A stretch of DNA of 54,057 bases, taken from positions 1 to 54,057 of the forward strand of contig JAFIER010000158.1 of the NCBI GenBank assembly GCA_020832465.1. Direction: 5' to 3'. Below the pieces are notes generated by a model, which did not search any database, was not told the origin of the DNA, and worked only from the letters and a program-made list of their open reading frames with translations. Origin of the DNA: Bernardetiaceae bacterium (GTDB taxonomy: Bacteria; Bacteroidota; Bacteroidia; Cytophagales; Bernardetiaceae). Numbering within the stretch: the first letter of the stretch is position 1; each line of letters opens with the position of its first letter. Position numbers and translations under genes: made by a program. This document shows, one piece after another, positions 1 through 8,566 of this stretch.

Positions 1-1
1 T

Positions 2-223
2 AATGGCGAAAAGCGTAAAACGATTAAGACGATTATTCGCATGCTCAAGCGTGATATGTTTTCTCATGAGCAGATTGCCATAGCTTTAGATGTCGAAGTT
101 GAAGATATAAATAAAGTGCAAGAGGCTTTGGAAGAAGAGGACAAACGCCTTGCACTCAAGCAAGAACTCCTCGAACAGCAACTTTTTTCAGAAGAGGAGT
201 TTGATGAAATCTTTGGGAGTTAG
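2..223 (+). CDS. C-terminal tail of an Rpn-family (PD-(D/E)XK) nuclease-like protein, 5' end cut off by window edge
   Basis: The reading frame is open from base 2 (Asn-Gly-Glu-Lys-Arg-Lys-Thr-Ile) through the first in-frame ATG at 41 to a stop at 221-223, so only the last 73 residues are visible. The pattern is a basic KxKTI helix, then MLKRDMFSHEQIAIALDV, then a highly charged Glu/Lys coil. It resembles the C-terminal tail of Rpn/YhgA-like or PDDEXK-transposase-family proteins, where a short helix-turn-helix-like segment follows the nuclease core. The catalytic part would lie left of the window. The assignment rests on the tail pattern only; another HTH-tailed protein is possible. Confidence 0.5.
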   Translation, partial: NGEKRKTIKTIIRMLKRDMFSHEQIAIALDVEVEDINKVQEALEEEDKRLALKQELLEQQLFSEEEFDEIFGS

Positions 224-438
224 ATAAGGTTAGAAATAGATATTAGCAGTAACCTTACTCTCGGAGCAGTATTGTTGCTGCTGACTAAATATAAATACCT
301 CCTGAAGCGAAGTCAATTTATAAGCTACTTAGACTTTGTTTAAATACAAAGTGAGTTTTTATTAAACTATTTACTGGTTTTTGGGCTTTTATATTTATCA
401 ATAAGATTGCATAATCAATCTTTCGTTTTATTTTATTC

Positions 439-560
439 CATACTACTATACATTTTTCCATAGTATGAGGTTTGCAAAGCCCACGCTATGAAAAAATAGG
501 CTTAGAAATAACATTTTTCAAAGCAATGCTGTTTCTGTCTGGCGAATGTGTATTATTATG
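439..560 (+). mobile_element. MITE-like element, family 1, copy A (122 bp, perfect 9-bp target duplication)
   Basis: The element begins CATACTACTATACATTTTT and ends with a decayed inverted copy (GAATGTGTATTATTATG). Inside are a first hairpin (CATAGTATGAGGTTTGC paired with GCAAAGCCCACGCTATG) and a second hairpin related to AAATAACATTTCT. The 9 bases ATTTTATTC stand immediately left (430-438) and right (561-569), a perfect direct repeat as expected from transposition. The right end is 31 bp from the ferritin start codon. No coding capacity. Confidence 0.88.
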
Positions 561-591
561 ATTTTATTCAAACTTTGACACAAATTTTATT

Positions 592-1161
592 ATGAAAAAT
601 AACACTGCTTCATTCGTAACCCTAAAAACTTCAGTAGCGCAAGAGACACAAGAAATGCTCAACAAGCAAATCGAACTTGAAGCGCGCTCTTCTGCGGCTT
701 ATTTAGCCGCCGCCTCTTGGTGCGATAAAGAGGGTTATGAAAACTCTGCTAAGTATCTCTATGACCACGCTAACGAGGAGCGTATGCACATGCTTAAGAT
801 ATTCCATTATCTAAACGAAGCTGGTGGCCATGCCTTAGCACCCGAAGTAACGGATATTAAGTATCATTACGATAGCTTACGTCACGTTTTTGAGCAAGCT
901 CTTGAGCACGAAATAAAAGTAACGCACGCGATTAATAACTTAGCTGATTATTGCTTTCGCAATAAAGATTTTGCTACTTTTCACTTCTTGCAATGGTTTG
1001 TCAATGAGCAACGCGAAGAGGAAGTTATTTCACGACGTGCCGTAGAGCTTTTTGATATTATTGGTGAAGAAGGACAAGGTATTTGGATGATTGATGCCGA
1101 GATTGGTAAACTTATCAATGCAGAGGTAGCCACAGCAAGTGGTGGTGCCGCAGGTCAGTAA
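592..1161 (+). CDS. ftnA: Non-heme ferritin (bacterial FtnA type)
   Basis: This is a 189-residue protein that oxidises Fe(II) and stores iron in a 24-subunit shell in the cytoplasm. It aligns by eye with E. coli FtnA throughout. IELEARSSAAYL (27-38) carries the first ferroxidase Glu (E30) and Tyr37, ANEERMHM carries the Glu-x-x-His pair, and EQREEE carries the helix-D glutamates. An N-terminal extension of about 12 residues precedes the usual start. The gene stands alone. A MITE-like insertion ends 31 bp upstream of the ATG, so its promoter region has been rebuilt. A strong bidirectional terminator follows at 1197-1238. Confidence 0.93.
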   Translation: MKNNTASFVTLKTSVAQETQEMLNKQIELEARSSAAYLAAASWCDKEGYENSAKYLYDHANEERMHMLKIFHYLNEAGGHALAPEVTDIKYHYDSLRHVFEQALEHEIKVTHAINNLADYCFRNKDFATFHFLQWFVNEQREEEVISRRAVELFDIIGEEGQGIWMIDAEIGKLINAEVATASGGAAGQ

Positions 1162-1196
1162 ATCCAACTTGATAAAACTCGCCTCTTTACCTAATC

Positions 1197-1238
1197 AAAA
1201 AAGCTACATAACTTTTTAAAAAGTTATGTAGCTTTTTT
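1197..1238. terminator. Bidirectional Rho-independent terminator
   Basis: A perfect 21-bp inverted repeat, AAAAAAGCTACATAACTTTTT with its complement, has A/T runs on both sides. It sits between the converging ferritin gene and the lipoprotein gene ending at 1315, so it can serve both strands. Confidence 0.9.
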
Positions 1239-1314
1239 GATTTTTGAAATTATGAATAGAGGAGCGTCCAAAACAAAGTTTGTTAAAGCAATTATTTTTC
1301 TATTCAATTGATAA

Positions 1315-3372
1315 TCAATTCAAATGTGCTATGAATTGCTCAAGCTCTTTGAGGCTATTGATCTCTTTATAATCGAAATTGGGCGTGTGCACTGAAGAGA
1401 TTTTAATATCTTCTAAGCCTACAAAGAGTCTCCCATTTTCTTTTTTGATAGCCATAAGCGTAGCTTGTCTTCTTTTAGGTACATTATCAAATCGGTTATA
1501 ACCGCCGTAGCTGCTCATGACAGCATTGATATTTTTGAAGATAAGTCTTAGGCTTTCTCCGCTACCAGCTTTGACGATAAGATCAGTCTTGAGCGCAGCG
1601 GGCATTTTCTTGAACCGGTCGCAATTTAGCCAACCGAGTTTTGATGAGGTGATGACGTAATCTAGTGTTTGAGCAACTTGTGCTGTTTTACCTTCTTTCA
1701 AACTATTATCAAGGATTTCGGTGTAAGCCTCTTTGCTATAACAGAGTAGATACGCCGTTTCGCGGAGTGCTTCTTTGGGACGCGCTTCCCAATATTGTTT
1801 TTGTACATCAATGACCATTGTGAGCACAAAAGAGGGGGCATCACCTTCATAAGGTAATATTTCGCCCCAGCCTGTGCGCTGCCTACGCGCTAATCTTCTT
1901 ATCGTCCTGCTCGTGTTAGGGAAGATTTGGTTGAGCAGCGAAGCATCACCCTCTCCGCGTGCGAGATGAGACATATAATTTGCCTGAAAGGTTTTATAGG
2001 GAATATGCTGGTAGAAATACATAGGCATAAGGTTCTGCACCCACGGGGATTTATTAAACTCAATTGCTCTACCTCCCCTCATTGGTGCATAACGCCCCTC
2101 CATTTTATAACTGTATTGTCCAGCAGAAAACTGATATTCTAAAAGCTGCATCGCCTGACTTTCTGTAATGTTAGGGCTATTTAAAAGCCGCATTTCGCCT
2201 CTACTATCGAGCGTAAAAAGCAACTGAACAGTATCGGTCTCGACGGCATCGGCTGACAGCATTTTACTATCGTCAAAGTCTATCTGACGGTATTCCCTTA
2301 TCAAAGAATCCAGACTCGGATTGCCATTCACTCGCCGCACATATCGGTCTTGCGTGTCGCCTATGATACGCGATACCAGTTGGGTTTCTATATGGTCTGG
2401 TTTTTTAGACGCATAGTATTTTTCTAAGGGCTTAAATTTTTTGTAATGAAAATTAGTCTCAAAACGTGTATAACGCAAGGCTACAGCGGGAATAGCGCAT
2501 TGGTAAGCCTGGTCTCCGCCTTTGAGGTCTTCTACGATGGCATTACTGTGCTCTGAGTTGAGTATTTTTTTGTAGATGCCCTTGCGCGCCTTAGGATTTT
2601 TGACTTTTGTACGTTGTGAGGCGGCAGTGTTTTGCGCTTGCAAGGCTTGCCAATTTGTAGCTGGCTGATGGCTTGCATTATTTGAAACAAAAGTCTGCAT
2701 GCCTTCTTCAGATTCTACTTTGGTGTTTTGCTTGGGCATAGCGATTTCTATATTTTTACTGGGCGCAAGCTGTACTTTTTGACCTTCGGCGGTCGCTTCA
2801 ATATAAATCATTCCACCGCTTTCTAAAATCTGATTGTCGGCGTGCGTAGCTAATCCACAGAGAATAATATCACTTTTTTTATAATACTCACGCACCTCAA
2901 CGCTCACTGGAGTACCAGCCGCTACGGGGCTACCATCGGCATAGACAAAAGCCAAAGGCGGAATTGTGATACGTGTACCTTCTTTGCAGCTAATGGTTTG
3001 CTCACTTTCGTCCATCGCTATGCTGAAAGTTTGTACCTCCTTCTTTTTCAGGATAAAATTATTGATATCCTCATCGGTCAGAGTAGCGGCAAAACCTTGT
3101 GCTTGTGGCTCGGGACGGCGTGCTTTATCGCTTGTAGGCTTCGTTTTAACAGGCTTGGTTACGCTTATTTCTGTCTCAATATTTTGATTTTCAAGGGTTT
3201 CTTGGGGCGTAGCGGAAGGCTCGGGCGCAGGCTCAAGAGCTATCTCTTCGGTAGCGGGTTCTTGCTTCGCTTGTTTGTCATTTTCTGGCTGGCAGCCGAA
3301 AGCTACAAATACAAAAGATAAGCACAAGAGCAAGCGAAGGCTCTCTACATAAAAATTTGATTCTTGTTTCAT
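1315..3372 (-). CDS. Large outer-membrane-type lipoprotein, paralogue A
   Basis: 685 residues with a hydrophobic N-terminal segment ending in a lipobox (VFVAFGC, Cys27), then a Pro/Glu/Thr-rich linker to about residue 90. It is homologous along its length to the protein at 4993-6993. Shared blocks are NNFILKKK near 105, ESGGMIYIEATAEG, a GMQTF-x5-N block, PATNWxA, SFVLTMVIDxQKQ, SSxLGWxNCD, LIFKNIN and a C-terminal NSLxELExxxAxLN. The 130-220 block (inflexible Ile-Pro-Pro strand, YADGSPV, GLATHA) looks like a ZU5/Ig-like beta domain. Function is unknown; it is probably an envelope structural or surface lipoprotein. No enzyme motif seen. Confidence 0.75.
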   Translation of the reverse strand: MKQESNFYVESLRLLLCLSFVFVAFGCQPENDKQAKQEPATEEIALEPAPEPSATPQETLENQNIETEISVTKPVKTKPTSDKARRPEPQAQGFAATLTDEDINNFILKKKEVQTFSIAMDESEQTISCKEGTRITIPPLAFVYADGSPVAAGTPVSVEVREYYKKSDIILCGLATHADNQILESGGMIYIEATAEGQKVQLAPSKNIEIAMPKQNTKVESEEGMQTFVSNNASHQPATNWQALQAQNTAASQRTKVKNPKARKGIYKKILNSEHSNAIVEDLKGGDQAYQCAIPAVALRYTRFETNFHYKKFKPLEKYYASKKPDHIETQLVSRIIGDTQDRYVRRVNGNPSLDSLIREYRQIDFDDSKMLSADAVETDTVQLLFTLDSRGEMRLLNSPNITESQAMQLLEYQFSAGQYSYKMEGRYAPMRGGRAIEFNKSPWVQNLMPMYFYQHIPYKTFQANYMSHLARGEGDASLLNQIFPNTSRTIRRLARRQRTGWGEILPYEGDAPSFVLTMVIDVQKQYWEARPKEALRETAYLLCYSKEAYTEILDNSLKEGKTAQVAQTLDYVITSSKLGWLNCDRFKKMPAALKTDLIVKAGSGESLRLIFKNINAVMSSYGGYNRFDNVPKRRQATLMAIKKENGRLFVGLEDIKISSVHTPNFDYKEINSLKELEQFIAHLN

Positions 3373-3768
3373 CGTTTCTGTTTGTTAGATTTGAGAAGGA
3401 TTGTATAAAACATGGTAAAAATTAATAAACCCTAATATTATTTTGAATTTATTGATTTTACAAAAAATAACAAACACAGTGCTAATTATAGAGAAAAGCA
3501 ATTTTCTGGCTGTTTTTTATCACGAACGTTATATTTTTAGCAATGAACGTTACTTTGTGCTCGTATGTAATTGGTATTTAAGCAATAGCATAATATACGA
3601 TACATTTCTCTGAGAAATGCTATTTCTAAGCCTTAATCATGATAATTTTCAATAAAAATTAAATTTTTTTTCAAAAAAAATTAGATTTTATTTGTTTATT
3701 ATTATTATTATTATTATTATTGGGGAGTGCACTACTAAAATCATTTTATAAACTTAAATTTAAAAGTC
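3373..3768. other. Intergenic region between divergent lipoprotein and small exported-protein genes
   Basis: About 400 bp, very AT-rich. It holds a degenerate family-1 repeat remnant near 3589-3640 (GATACATTTCTCTGAGAAATG followed by CTATTTCTAAGCC) and a TTA microsatellite at 3696-3721. Promoters for both divergent genes must lie here, but no clear TTTG / TAnnTTTG pair was identified. Confidence 0.6.
3696..3721. repeat. Trinucleotide microsatellite (TTA)8
   Basis: Eight perfect TTA units plus TT, about 47 bp upstream of the start codon at 3769. It lies outside coding sequence, so slippage would alter promoter or leader spacing, not a reading frame. Confidence 0.9.
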
Positions 3769-4119
3769 ATGGTTAAGTTTAATTTGGTCATTATTTTGTT
3801 ATTTTTTACGTTCTCGGTAGCTCATGCTGATGTTGAAGGTATTTCTAAACCTGTCAGGCATGATACTCAAGAGGTCATTTTAGCACAAGAACAATTTCTT
3901 GTAAAAGAAATTAAAGTACACACTTATAAGGTGTTACAAGACGGAAACGGATACGCTTTTAATTGTACTGTAGTCATAAATAATGAACGGTGGACTGCTC
4001 TTTGGAATGGTTCGGAAGAGCGAGGAGGTAAAGGAATCTTACGCAGCCCTGATGGCTTAACAGAAATAAAAGTAGATTTTTTTCATGCAGATGCCTGTGA
4101 AGACGATATTATTCCATAG
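3769..4119 (+). CDS. Small exported protein of unknown function
   Basis: 116 residues. The N-terminus is a classic Sec signal peptide (MVKFNLVIILLFFTFSVAHA, likely cut after residue 20). The remaining 96 residues form a small beta-rich domain with two cysteines (in FNCTVV and DACEDD) that could form a disulfide. No family recognised. It is followed 48 bp later by the lipoprotein gene at 4168, so the two are probably co-transcribed. The stop codon lies inside a CATAGTAGTATG string resembling the right end of the family-1 repeat, so the C-terminus may have been set by an old insertion. Confidence 0.65.
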   Translation: MVKFNLVIILLFFTFSVAHADVEGISKPVRHDTQEVILAQEQFLVKEIKVHTYKVLQDGNGYAFNCTVVINNERWTALWNGSEERGGKGILRSPDGLTEIKVDFFHADACEDDIIP

Positions 4120-4167
4120 TAGTATGACTTTTTTTAATTATTTTATAAACTCAAAATTCTTTTTATT

Positions 4168-4875
4168 ATGCAAAAATTTAGTTATTCCCCCGTCTTCTTT
4201 TTATTAGTATTTGTAGTACTTTTTTCTTCTTGCCGTCAGCAAGATGCTTTGCAAGAAGAGCTAAGTCAATTGAAATCTAAGAAAAAAGATTTGTCATCAT
4301 TGATTATTCTCTCAGATGCATCAACTGTACGTACCATTGCAAAAAAGCATGCCGAGGTTGTTCCCTATTTACCTATGCCCTGTATTTCATACGAAGGTGC
4401 TTTTGCGTACATTACAGAAGGCAGTAATGATGCAGAATCCTTGGTGCACCGTATCGAGAGTTTTTACGAATCGCATATTCAATGCGTCAATACTGAAATA
4501 AGTGTAAAAGACTATTTAGGTATGGCATTTTTAAATCACTACCTCGCACTCGGGCGTTTTGATGATGCCGCTTTGCGTCAACTTGCCAAAGAGCAGCTTT
4601 TGGTTTTGCAAGAGCTCAACTCACGTGAGATGAGTTTGATGACCGCTACTTACCTTTCTGTATTTGGAGATTTGAACAAGCAAGAACGTCAGCTTTTACA
4701 CCGTTATTTGCGCAGTACCATTACAGAGTTAGAGGTTAAACTCCAAGAGATGGAGGCGAAAACTGAAGCAGCGGAACAGAAAGGAGATTCCTTTGCAGCC
4801 GATTTGTATGGCAAAAGCAGCACACGTATGCGCAAGGATTTGCAAAATGCTACGGCTATGCTCGAGGCGAGATAG
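4168..4875 (+). CDS. Lipoprotein with coiled-coil segments, unknown function
   Basis: 235 residues. The signal peptide ends in a lipobox (VVLFSSC, Cys22), followed by a heptad-like stretch (LQEELSQLKSKKKDLSSL), a central helical domain of about 150 residues, and a C-terminal helix rich in Glu/Lys (ITELEVKLQEMEAKTEAAEQ). It is likely anchored in the envelope. It forms a two-gene plus-strand unit with the exported protein at 3769, held between two paralogous minus-strand lipoproteins. No known family recognised. Confidence 0.7.
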   Translation: MQKFSYSPVFFLLVFVVLFSSCRQQDALQEELSQLKSKKKDLSSLIILSDASTVRTIAKKHAEVVPYLPMPCISYEGAFAYITEGSNDAESLVHRIESFYESHIQCVNTEISVKDYLGMAFLNHYLALGRFDDAALRQLAKEQLLVLQELNSREMSLMTATYLSVFGDLNKQERQLLHRYLRSTITELEVKLQEMEAKTEAAEQKGDSFAADLYGKSSTRMRKDLQNATAMLEAR

Positions 4876-4934
4876 TTCTCTGTATTTTTGACAGTTAAAT
4901 TTGCAAACGTTTGAAAATTTCATAGCTTCAAACA

Positions 4935-4973
4935 AAAAACTCACAGCTTATTGGAATAAACTGTGAGTTTTTC
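4935..4973. terminator. Bidirectional terminator
   Basis: Stem AAAAACTCACAG / CTGTGAGTTTTT around a 14-nt loop with A/T tails on both sides, between the converging genes ending at 4875 and 4993. Confidence 0.85.
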
Positions 4974-4992
4974 TTTGATTATTTTCTACGAA

Positions 4993-6993
4993 TTATCCTT
5001 TGTTCAAAAAGGCTAGTTTTTTCTCAAGTTCTGCAAGGCTATTCACGGGTTTATAATTGAGCGCACCGATAGGCGCATCAGAAATTTGGACTTCCTCTAA
5101 GGCTACCATGAGCTGTCCTTTTTCCCGTTTTACAGCCATGACAAAGGCAGGCTCACCTTTAGGCACACTTGCAAAAGTGCGCATGCCGTCTTTGGCGCTA
5201 CTCTTCATAATAGAGTTGATATTTTTGAAAATAAGCCTTGTCGGTACTTGCTCTTGAACGAGCAAATCCACTTTTCGCTCATTGGGCACGTCCCAAAAGA
5301 CATCGCAATTTATCCAGCCCAAAGAAGTAGAAGATAGCATATAGTCTTCTAAATCAGCGACGTGTCCAGCTTTTAAGCCCACTCTTGCAAGGCGTTCGCG
5401 ATAAGCCTTTTGATTATCCTCTATGTCGTAGATATAATAAGAGGTTTGGAGTTTGTAGCTCGATTGGTCAAACTCCCAATGTTGCTTTTGCCAATCTATA
5501 ACCATAGTTAGTACAAAACTCACATCACTACCTTTATAAGGAATTTGAAAATCCTGTGCTTGGCGTTGCTGATAGGCAAGTTCTCGTTTGGTTCTAAGTG
5601 GTCTAACTGTGTTTGCCGCCTTTTCCCATAGACTACCACTTACAAAAAATGGACGCTCATACCAGCCGTGGCGCTTCTTGTGTGATTTAGAATGTAGTTG
5701 TTTGATTTTATGAAACATTGCTTTCTCGAGTGCTGGTAGTACTTTCATTTGAGTGCCTCCAGTAATCAAAACGGGATTTACCTCCAAAGGATTTTTAGCA
5801 TTTGAACGCATGATTTCATAATGCAAAGCATGCTGACTCTGTCCTACAAAATGAACACCTTGAGCGTGAAAATTCCCATATTTATCCATCGTAAAAAGCA
5901 TTTTCAAAGTATCAGTATATACTAAATCGCTATCACTCGGACCGATATATCTGCTATCATAATTATCAAAGTTCATGGTATAAAACAGTGAATCTGTTTT
6001 GCTTTTGTGCCTGAAATCATGAAGTAGCGAAATACTAGCGTTTGCTGAACGAGTTCTAAAAGAGCTGAGACGCTGTATATCTAATTTTGCTGGTTTTTTC
6101 TTCGCATCGACCTGCGTAATAGGCTCGAAGTCTGACGGAAAATTAGTCTCGAGCTTCGTATAACGCAACTCAGTAGCGAGTACTGTGTGCGATATGAACT
6201 CATTGTCATCTTTACGCTCAATCTCTACAGCTTTATGCTTGGGGTTAATTTCTTTTTGGTAGCGATAGCGCAAAGGGGGCTTACGCACACGCTGCACTTT
6301 AGCCGGCATACCAGTAGCTTCCCAATTCGTAGCGGGGCTTTCAGCGGGGTTGTTTGCCAAGAAAGTTTGCATACCTTTTCGAGAGCGCACTTGGGTTTTT
6401 TCCTTAGGCATTTTTATATCAATTTTTTTTTCCGTGGCGAGCTTGAGCGGCTTGCCCTCTGCCGAAGCAGCGATATGAATCATACCCCCACTTTCTAAAA
6501 AGCGTTCACCAGCGTTCGTAGCTAAGCCACTAAGTATCATATCACTTTTGGTAAAATATTCGCGCAACTCTATACGAACCTCCACACCTGACTCAAGTGG
6601 CGTACCATCGGTATAAACAAAAGACTCTGGTACGATACGCACCGTTGTGCCCTCTTCGCCAAATATAAACTCAGGTTCATTTGTAGGAAGGTACTCATGA
6701 ACTTGTACTTTTTTCTTTTTCAGGATAAAATTGTTAATCTCCTCGTCAGAGATAGAACGTGCAAAGCTTGTAGGATAGCGTGCATTATCGTTATGATTAG
6801 ATGCAATTGTAGGCTCTTCTTCAGAAATAAGAACTACATCATCGTTGTGCTCTGCGAGATTAGTCTCGGTGAGCATTGGTTCTTGTTGGCTGGATTGATC
6901 GCTCTCTGACTGGCATCCCCAAAGCAATAAAAGCACACAAAGGGCAATAAGTCCAATAGGACTGAAGGGATAGAATTTTGATTTTTTGTACAT
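4993..6993 (-). CDS. Large outer-membrane-type lipoprotein, paralogue B
   Basis: 666 residues with a signal peptide and lipobox (LLLLWGC, Cys27), then a Ser/Glu/Asn-rich linker. It is a clear paralogue of the 1315-3372 protein with the same block order: NNFILKKKKVQ, a YTDGTPLE strand, ESGGMIHIAASAEG, GMQTFLANN, PATNWEA, SFVLTMVIDWQKQHWE, SSTSLGWINCD, LIFKNINSIM and a NSLAELE tail. The middle third (about residues 260-480) is poorly conserved between the two. Function unknown. The conservation suggests a duplicated gene kept for a related surface role. Confidence 0.75.
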   Translation of the reverse strand: MYKKSKFYPFSPIGLIALCVLLLLWGCQSESDQSSQQEPMLTETNLAEHNDDVVLISEEEPTIASNHNDNARYPTSFARSISDEEINNFILKKKKVQVHEYLPTNEPEFIFGEEGTTVRIVPESFVYTDGTPLESGVEVRIELREYFTKSDMILSGLATNAGERFLESGGMIHIAASAEGKPLKLATEKKIDIKMPKEKTQVRSRKGMQTFLANNPAESPATNWEATGMPAKVQRVRKPPLRYRYQKEINPKHKAVEIERKDDNEFISHTVLATELRYTKLETNFPSDFEPITQVDAKKKPAKLDIQRLSSFRTRSANASISLLHDFRHKSKTDSLFYTMNFDNYDSRYIGPSDSDLVYTDTLKMLFTMDKYGNFHAQGVHFVGQSQHALHYEIMRSNAKNPLEVNPVLITGGTQMKVLPALEKAMFHKIKQLHSKSHKKRHGWYERPFFVSGSLWEKAANTVRPLRTKRELAYQQRQAQDFQIPYKGSDVSFVLTMVIDWQKQHWEFDQSSYKLQTSYYIYDIEDNQKAYRERLARVGLKAGHVADLEDYMLSSTSLGWINCDVFWDVPNERKVDLLVQEQVPTRLIFKNINSIMKSSAKDGMRTFASVPKGEPAFVMAVKREKGQLMVALEEVQISDAPIGALNYKPVNSLAELEKKLAFLNKG

Positions 6994-7361
6994 AATTTTT
7001 ATTTCTTTTGGATTGAATAATTTGAAATAAGTCCTTTCATCTGATTGTTGTCAAATCTTTTGCTTAATAACGCTGGTGTTGCTAATTTTATTTAAAAAAA
7101 AGTTGTTTTATTTTGTATTATTTTGTTTTGTCTTGTCCTACATTAAATTTAAAAACCTCCTTCTGATTTCAAGTCGCTAAGGCAAATACTAAGTTTCACA
7201 ACATTTGCCTACAAAAAGCTAAAAAAAATGTATTTTTGCTTATTAATGTAGCATAGGATTTGAATCTGTGCACATAAACCCAATAGCAATGATATTTATC
7301 AAAAAAATATTATTGCTAATCCCTAATTTTTGTTTGTTTATGATACCCATAAAAATTCTCA
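6994..7361. other. AT-rich intergenic spacer
   Basis: About 370 bp separating the lipoprotein promoter region from the restriction-modification remnant. No open reading frame, hairpin or repeat-family copy was recognised beyond homopolymer A/T runs. Confidence 0.5.
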
Positions 7362-8036
7362 ATGCACGGCAGGCTTATAAGCAAAACTACAGATTTTTTT
7401 TATAAGGAAATTGCCGCTCCACACCTCGATAAAATTGCGCCCGAGCTCGAAGTGGCGCATTTCAAACTTTCGAATTAAGAAAAAGCCCTCTACGCCAAAA
7501 ATAAGCAAGGCGAAAAACCGCTAATTTCACTTTTTAAAATCCTCTCCCCCGAGCATTTGCTCAAGCTGCCTTTTGCTAACGACAGCAATAGCCTCGACCA
7601 AGAATTTTACGAAGGGCTGCTGCAACTCATGGGACTTACCGAAGTCAGAGAGGACAACCGAAATCTTATCAAGCGCAAGCCCGAGGGCAAGCGTTTTGCT
7701 GGCGCTCTGCTCGAAGATGCCATTTCACAAATCGATAGCTTAGACAAAATCGAGCGGCTGCCCAATCCCAATACTTATGGCGATACGCACGAAGAGCAAC
7801 TTTTTCAAATTGCCCTCGAGCTGATCATTACGTGGATAAACAGAATCCTTTTTCTCAAACTTCTCGAAGCTCAACTCCTTGCCTACCACCAAGGCGATGA
7901 GACTTACGGCTTTTTGAACCTCAAAAAAATAAAAAATTATGACGAGCTAAATAATCTTTTCTTTCAAGTTTTGGCACGCCAGCCAGAAGATAGAAACGAG
8001 ATTGTCTGTGAGAATGGCGCATTTGAGGGTAAGTAG
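7362..8036 (+). pseudogene. Remnant of a type IIG (Eco57I-like) restriction-modification gene
   Basis: Reading from ATG 7362 gives TDFFYKEIAAPHLDKIAPE, an in-frame TAA at 7476-7478, then the same frame resumes: KPLISLFKIL, LLKLPFANDSNSLDQEFYEGLL, QLFQIALELIITWINRILFLKLLEAQLL, YGFLNLKKIKNYDELNNLFFQVLA. This is the segment between the N-terminal nuclease-like domain and the N6-methylase domain of large fused restriction-modification enzymes (about 1000+ residues). Neither the nuclease N-terminus nor any NPPY methylase motif remains. The frame ends at 8036 where unrelated Uma2 sequence begins. The remnant is about 225 codons and cannot be functional. Confidence 0.8.
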
Positions 8037-8451
8037 CCGTCTTTCAAAATATCTTATGAACCACGTAGATGACCACGATTTAGGCTTTGTGGGCATAGAA
8101 AAAATGATAATTACGCTTTCACGCAATTGCTATGAACCTGACATTGTGTTTTACCGAAAGGCAGTAGCCAAGACATTCACCGCAGACTCAAAGCTGTTTC
8201 CTGCCCCCGATTTGGCAGTGAAAATCCTCTCTGAAAGCACCCGAAACAATGATTACGGCATCAAATTTCAAAATTATGCCGCTCACGGCGTAGGAGAATA
8301 TTGGATAGTAGATGCCGAAAATGCCACTGTGGAGCAGTATGTATTGATAGAAGAAAAATTTGAGTTACAAGCACGTTTAGGCAAAACCGACAAACTTGCT
8401 TCGGTCATTGTGCATAAATTGCTGATTGATTTGTCAAAGGTTTTTGAGTGA
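8002..8451 (+). pseudogene. Truncated Uma2-family (DUF820) PD-(D/E)XK nuclease
   Basis: The 149-residue frame matches the C-terminal two thirds of Uma2 proteins: SSRLSKYLMNHV, LGFVGIEKMIITLSRN, EPDIVFY, PAPDLAVKILSEST, YGIKFQNYAAHGVGEYWIVD. The usual first 50-60 residues are missing and are replaced by sequence shared, in another frame, with the type IIG remnant; the first few codons are probably not original. The family normally has Glu in the PDLVVEIL motif; here it is Lys74, so one putative catalytic acid is gone although Asp70 and Lys88 remain. Truncation plus that substitution suggest an inactive remnant. Confidence 0.7.
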
Positions 8452-8455
8452 TTTA

Positions 8456-8528
8456 CATACTGCTACTGCACATTTCCATAGCTAAGGGTTTGCAAGCCTT
8501 TCGCTATAGGAAAAGGTATAGTGGTATG
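8456..8528. mobile_element. MITE-like element, family 1, copy B (short, single-hairpin form)
   Basis: Begins CATACTGCTACTGCACATTT and ends GGTATAGTGGTATG, an inverted copy of the family-1 end. Only the first internal hairpin remains (CCATAGCTAAGGGTTTGC with GCAAGCCTTTCGCTATAGG). It starts four bases after the stop codon of the Uma2 remnant. No target duplication is visible. Confidence 0.7.
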
Positions 8529-8566
8529 CATCTGCCACTACCTAATGCCTCCTTACTTAAGTGATA

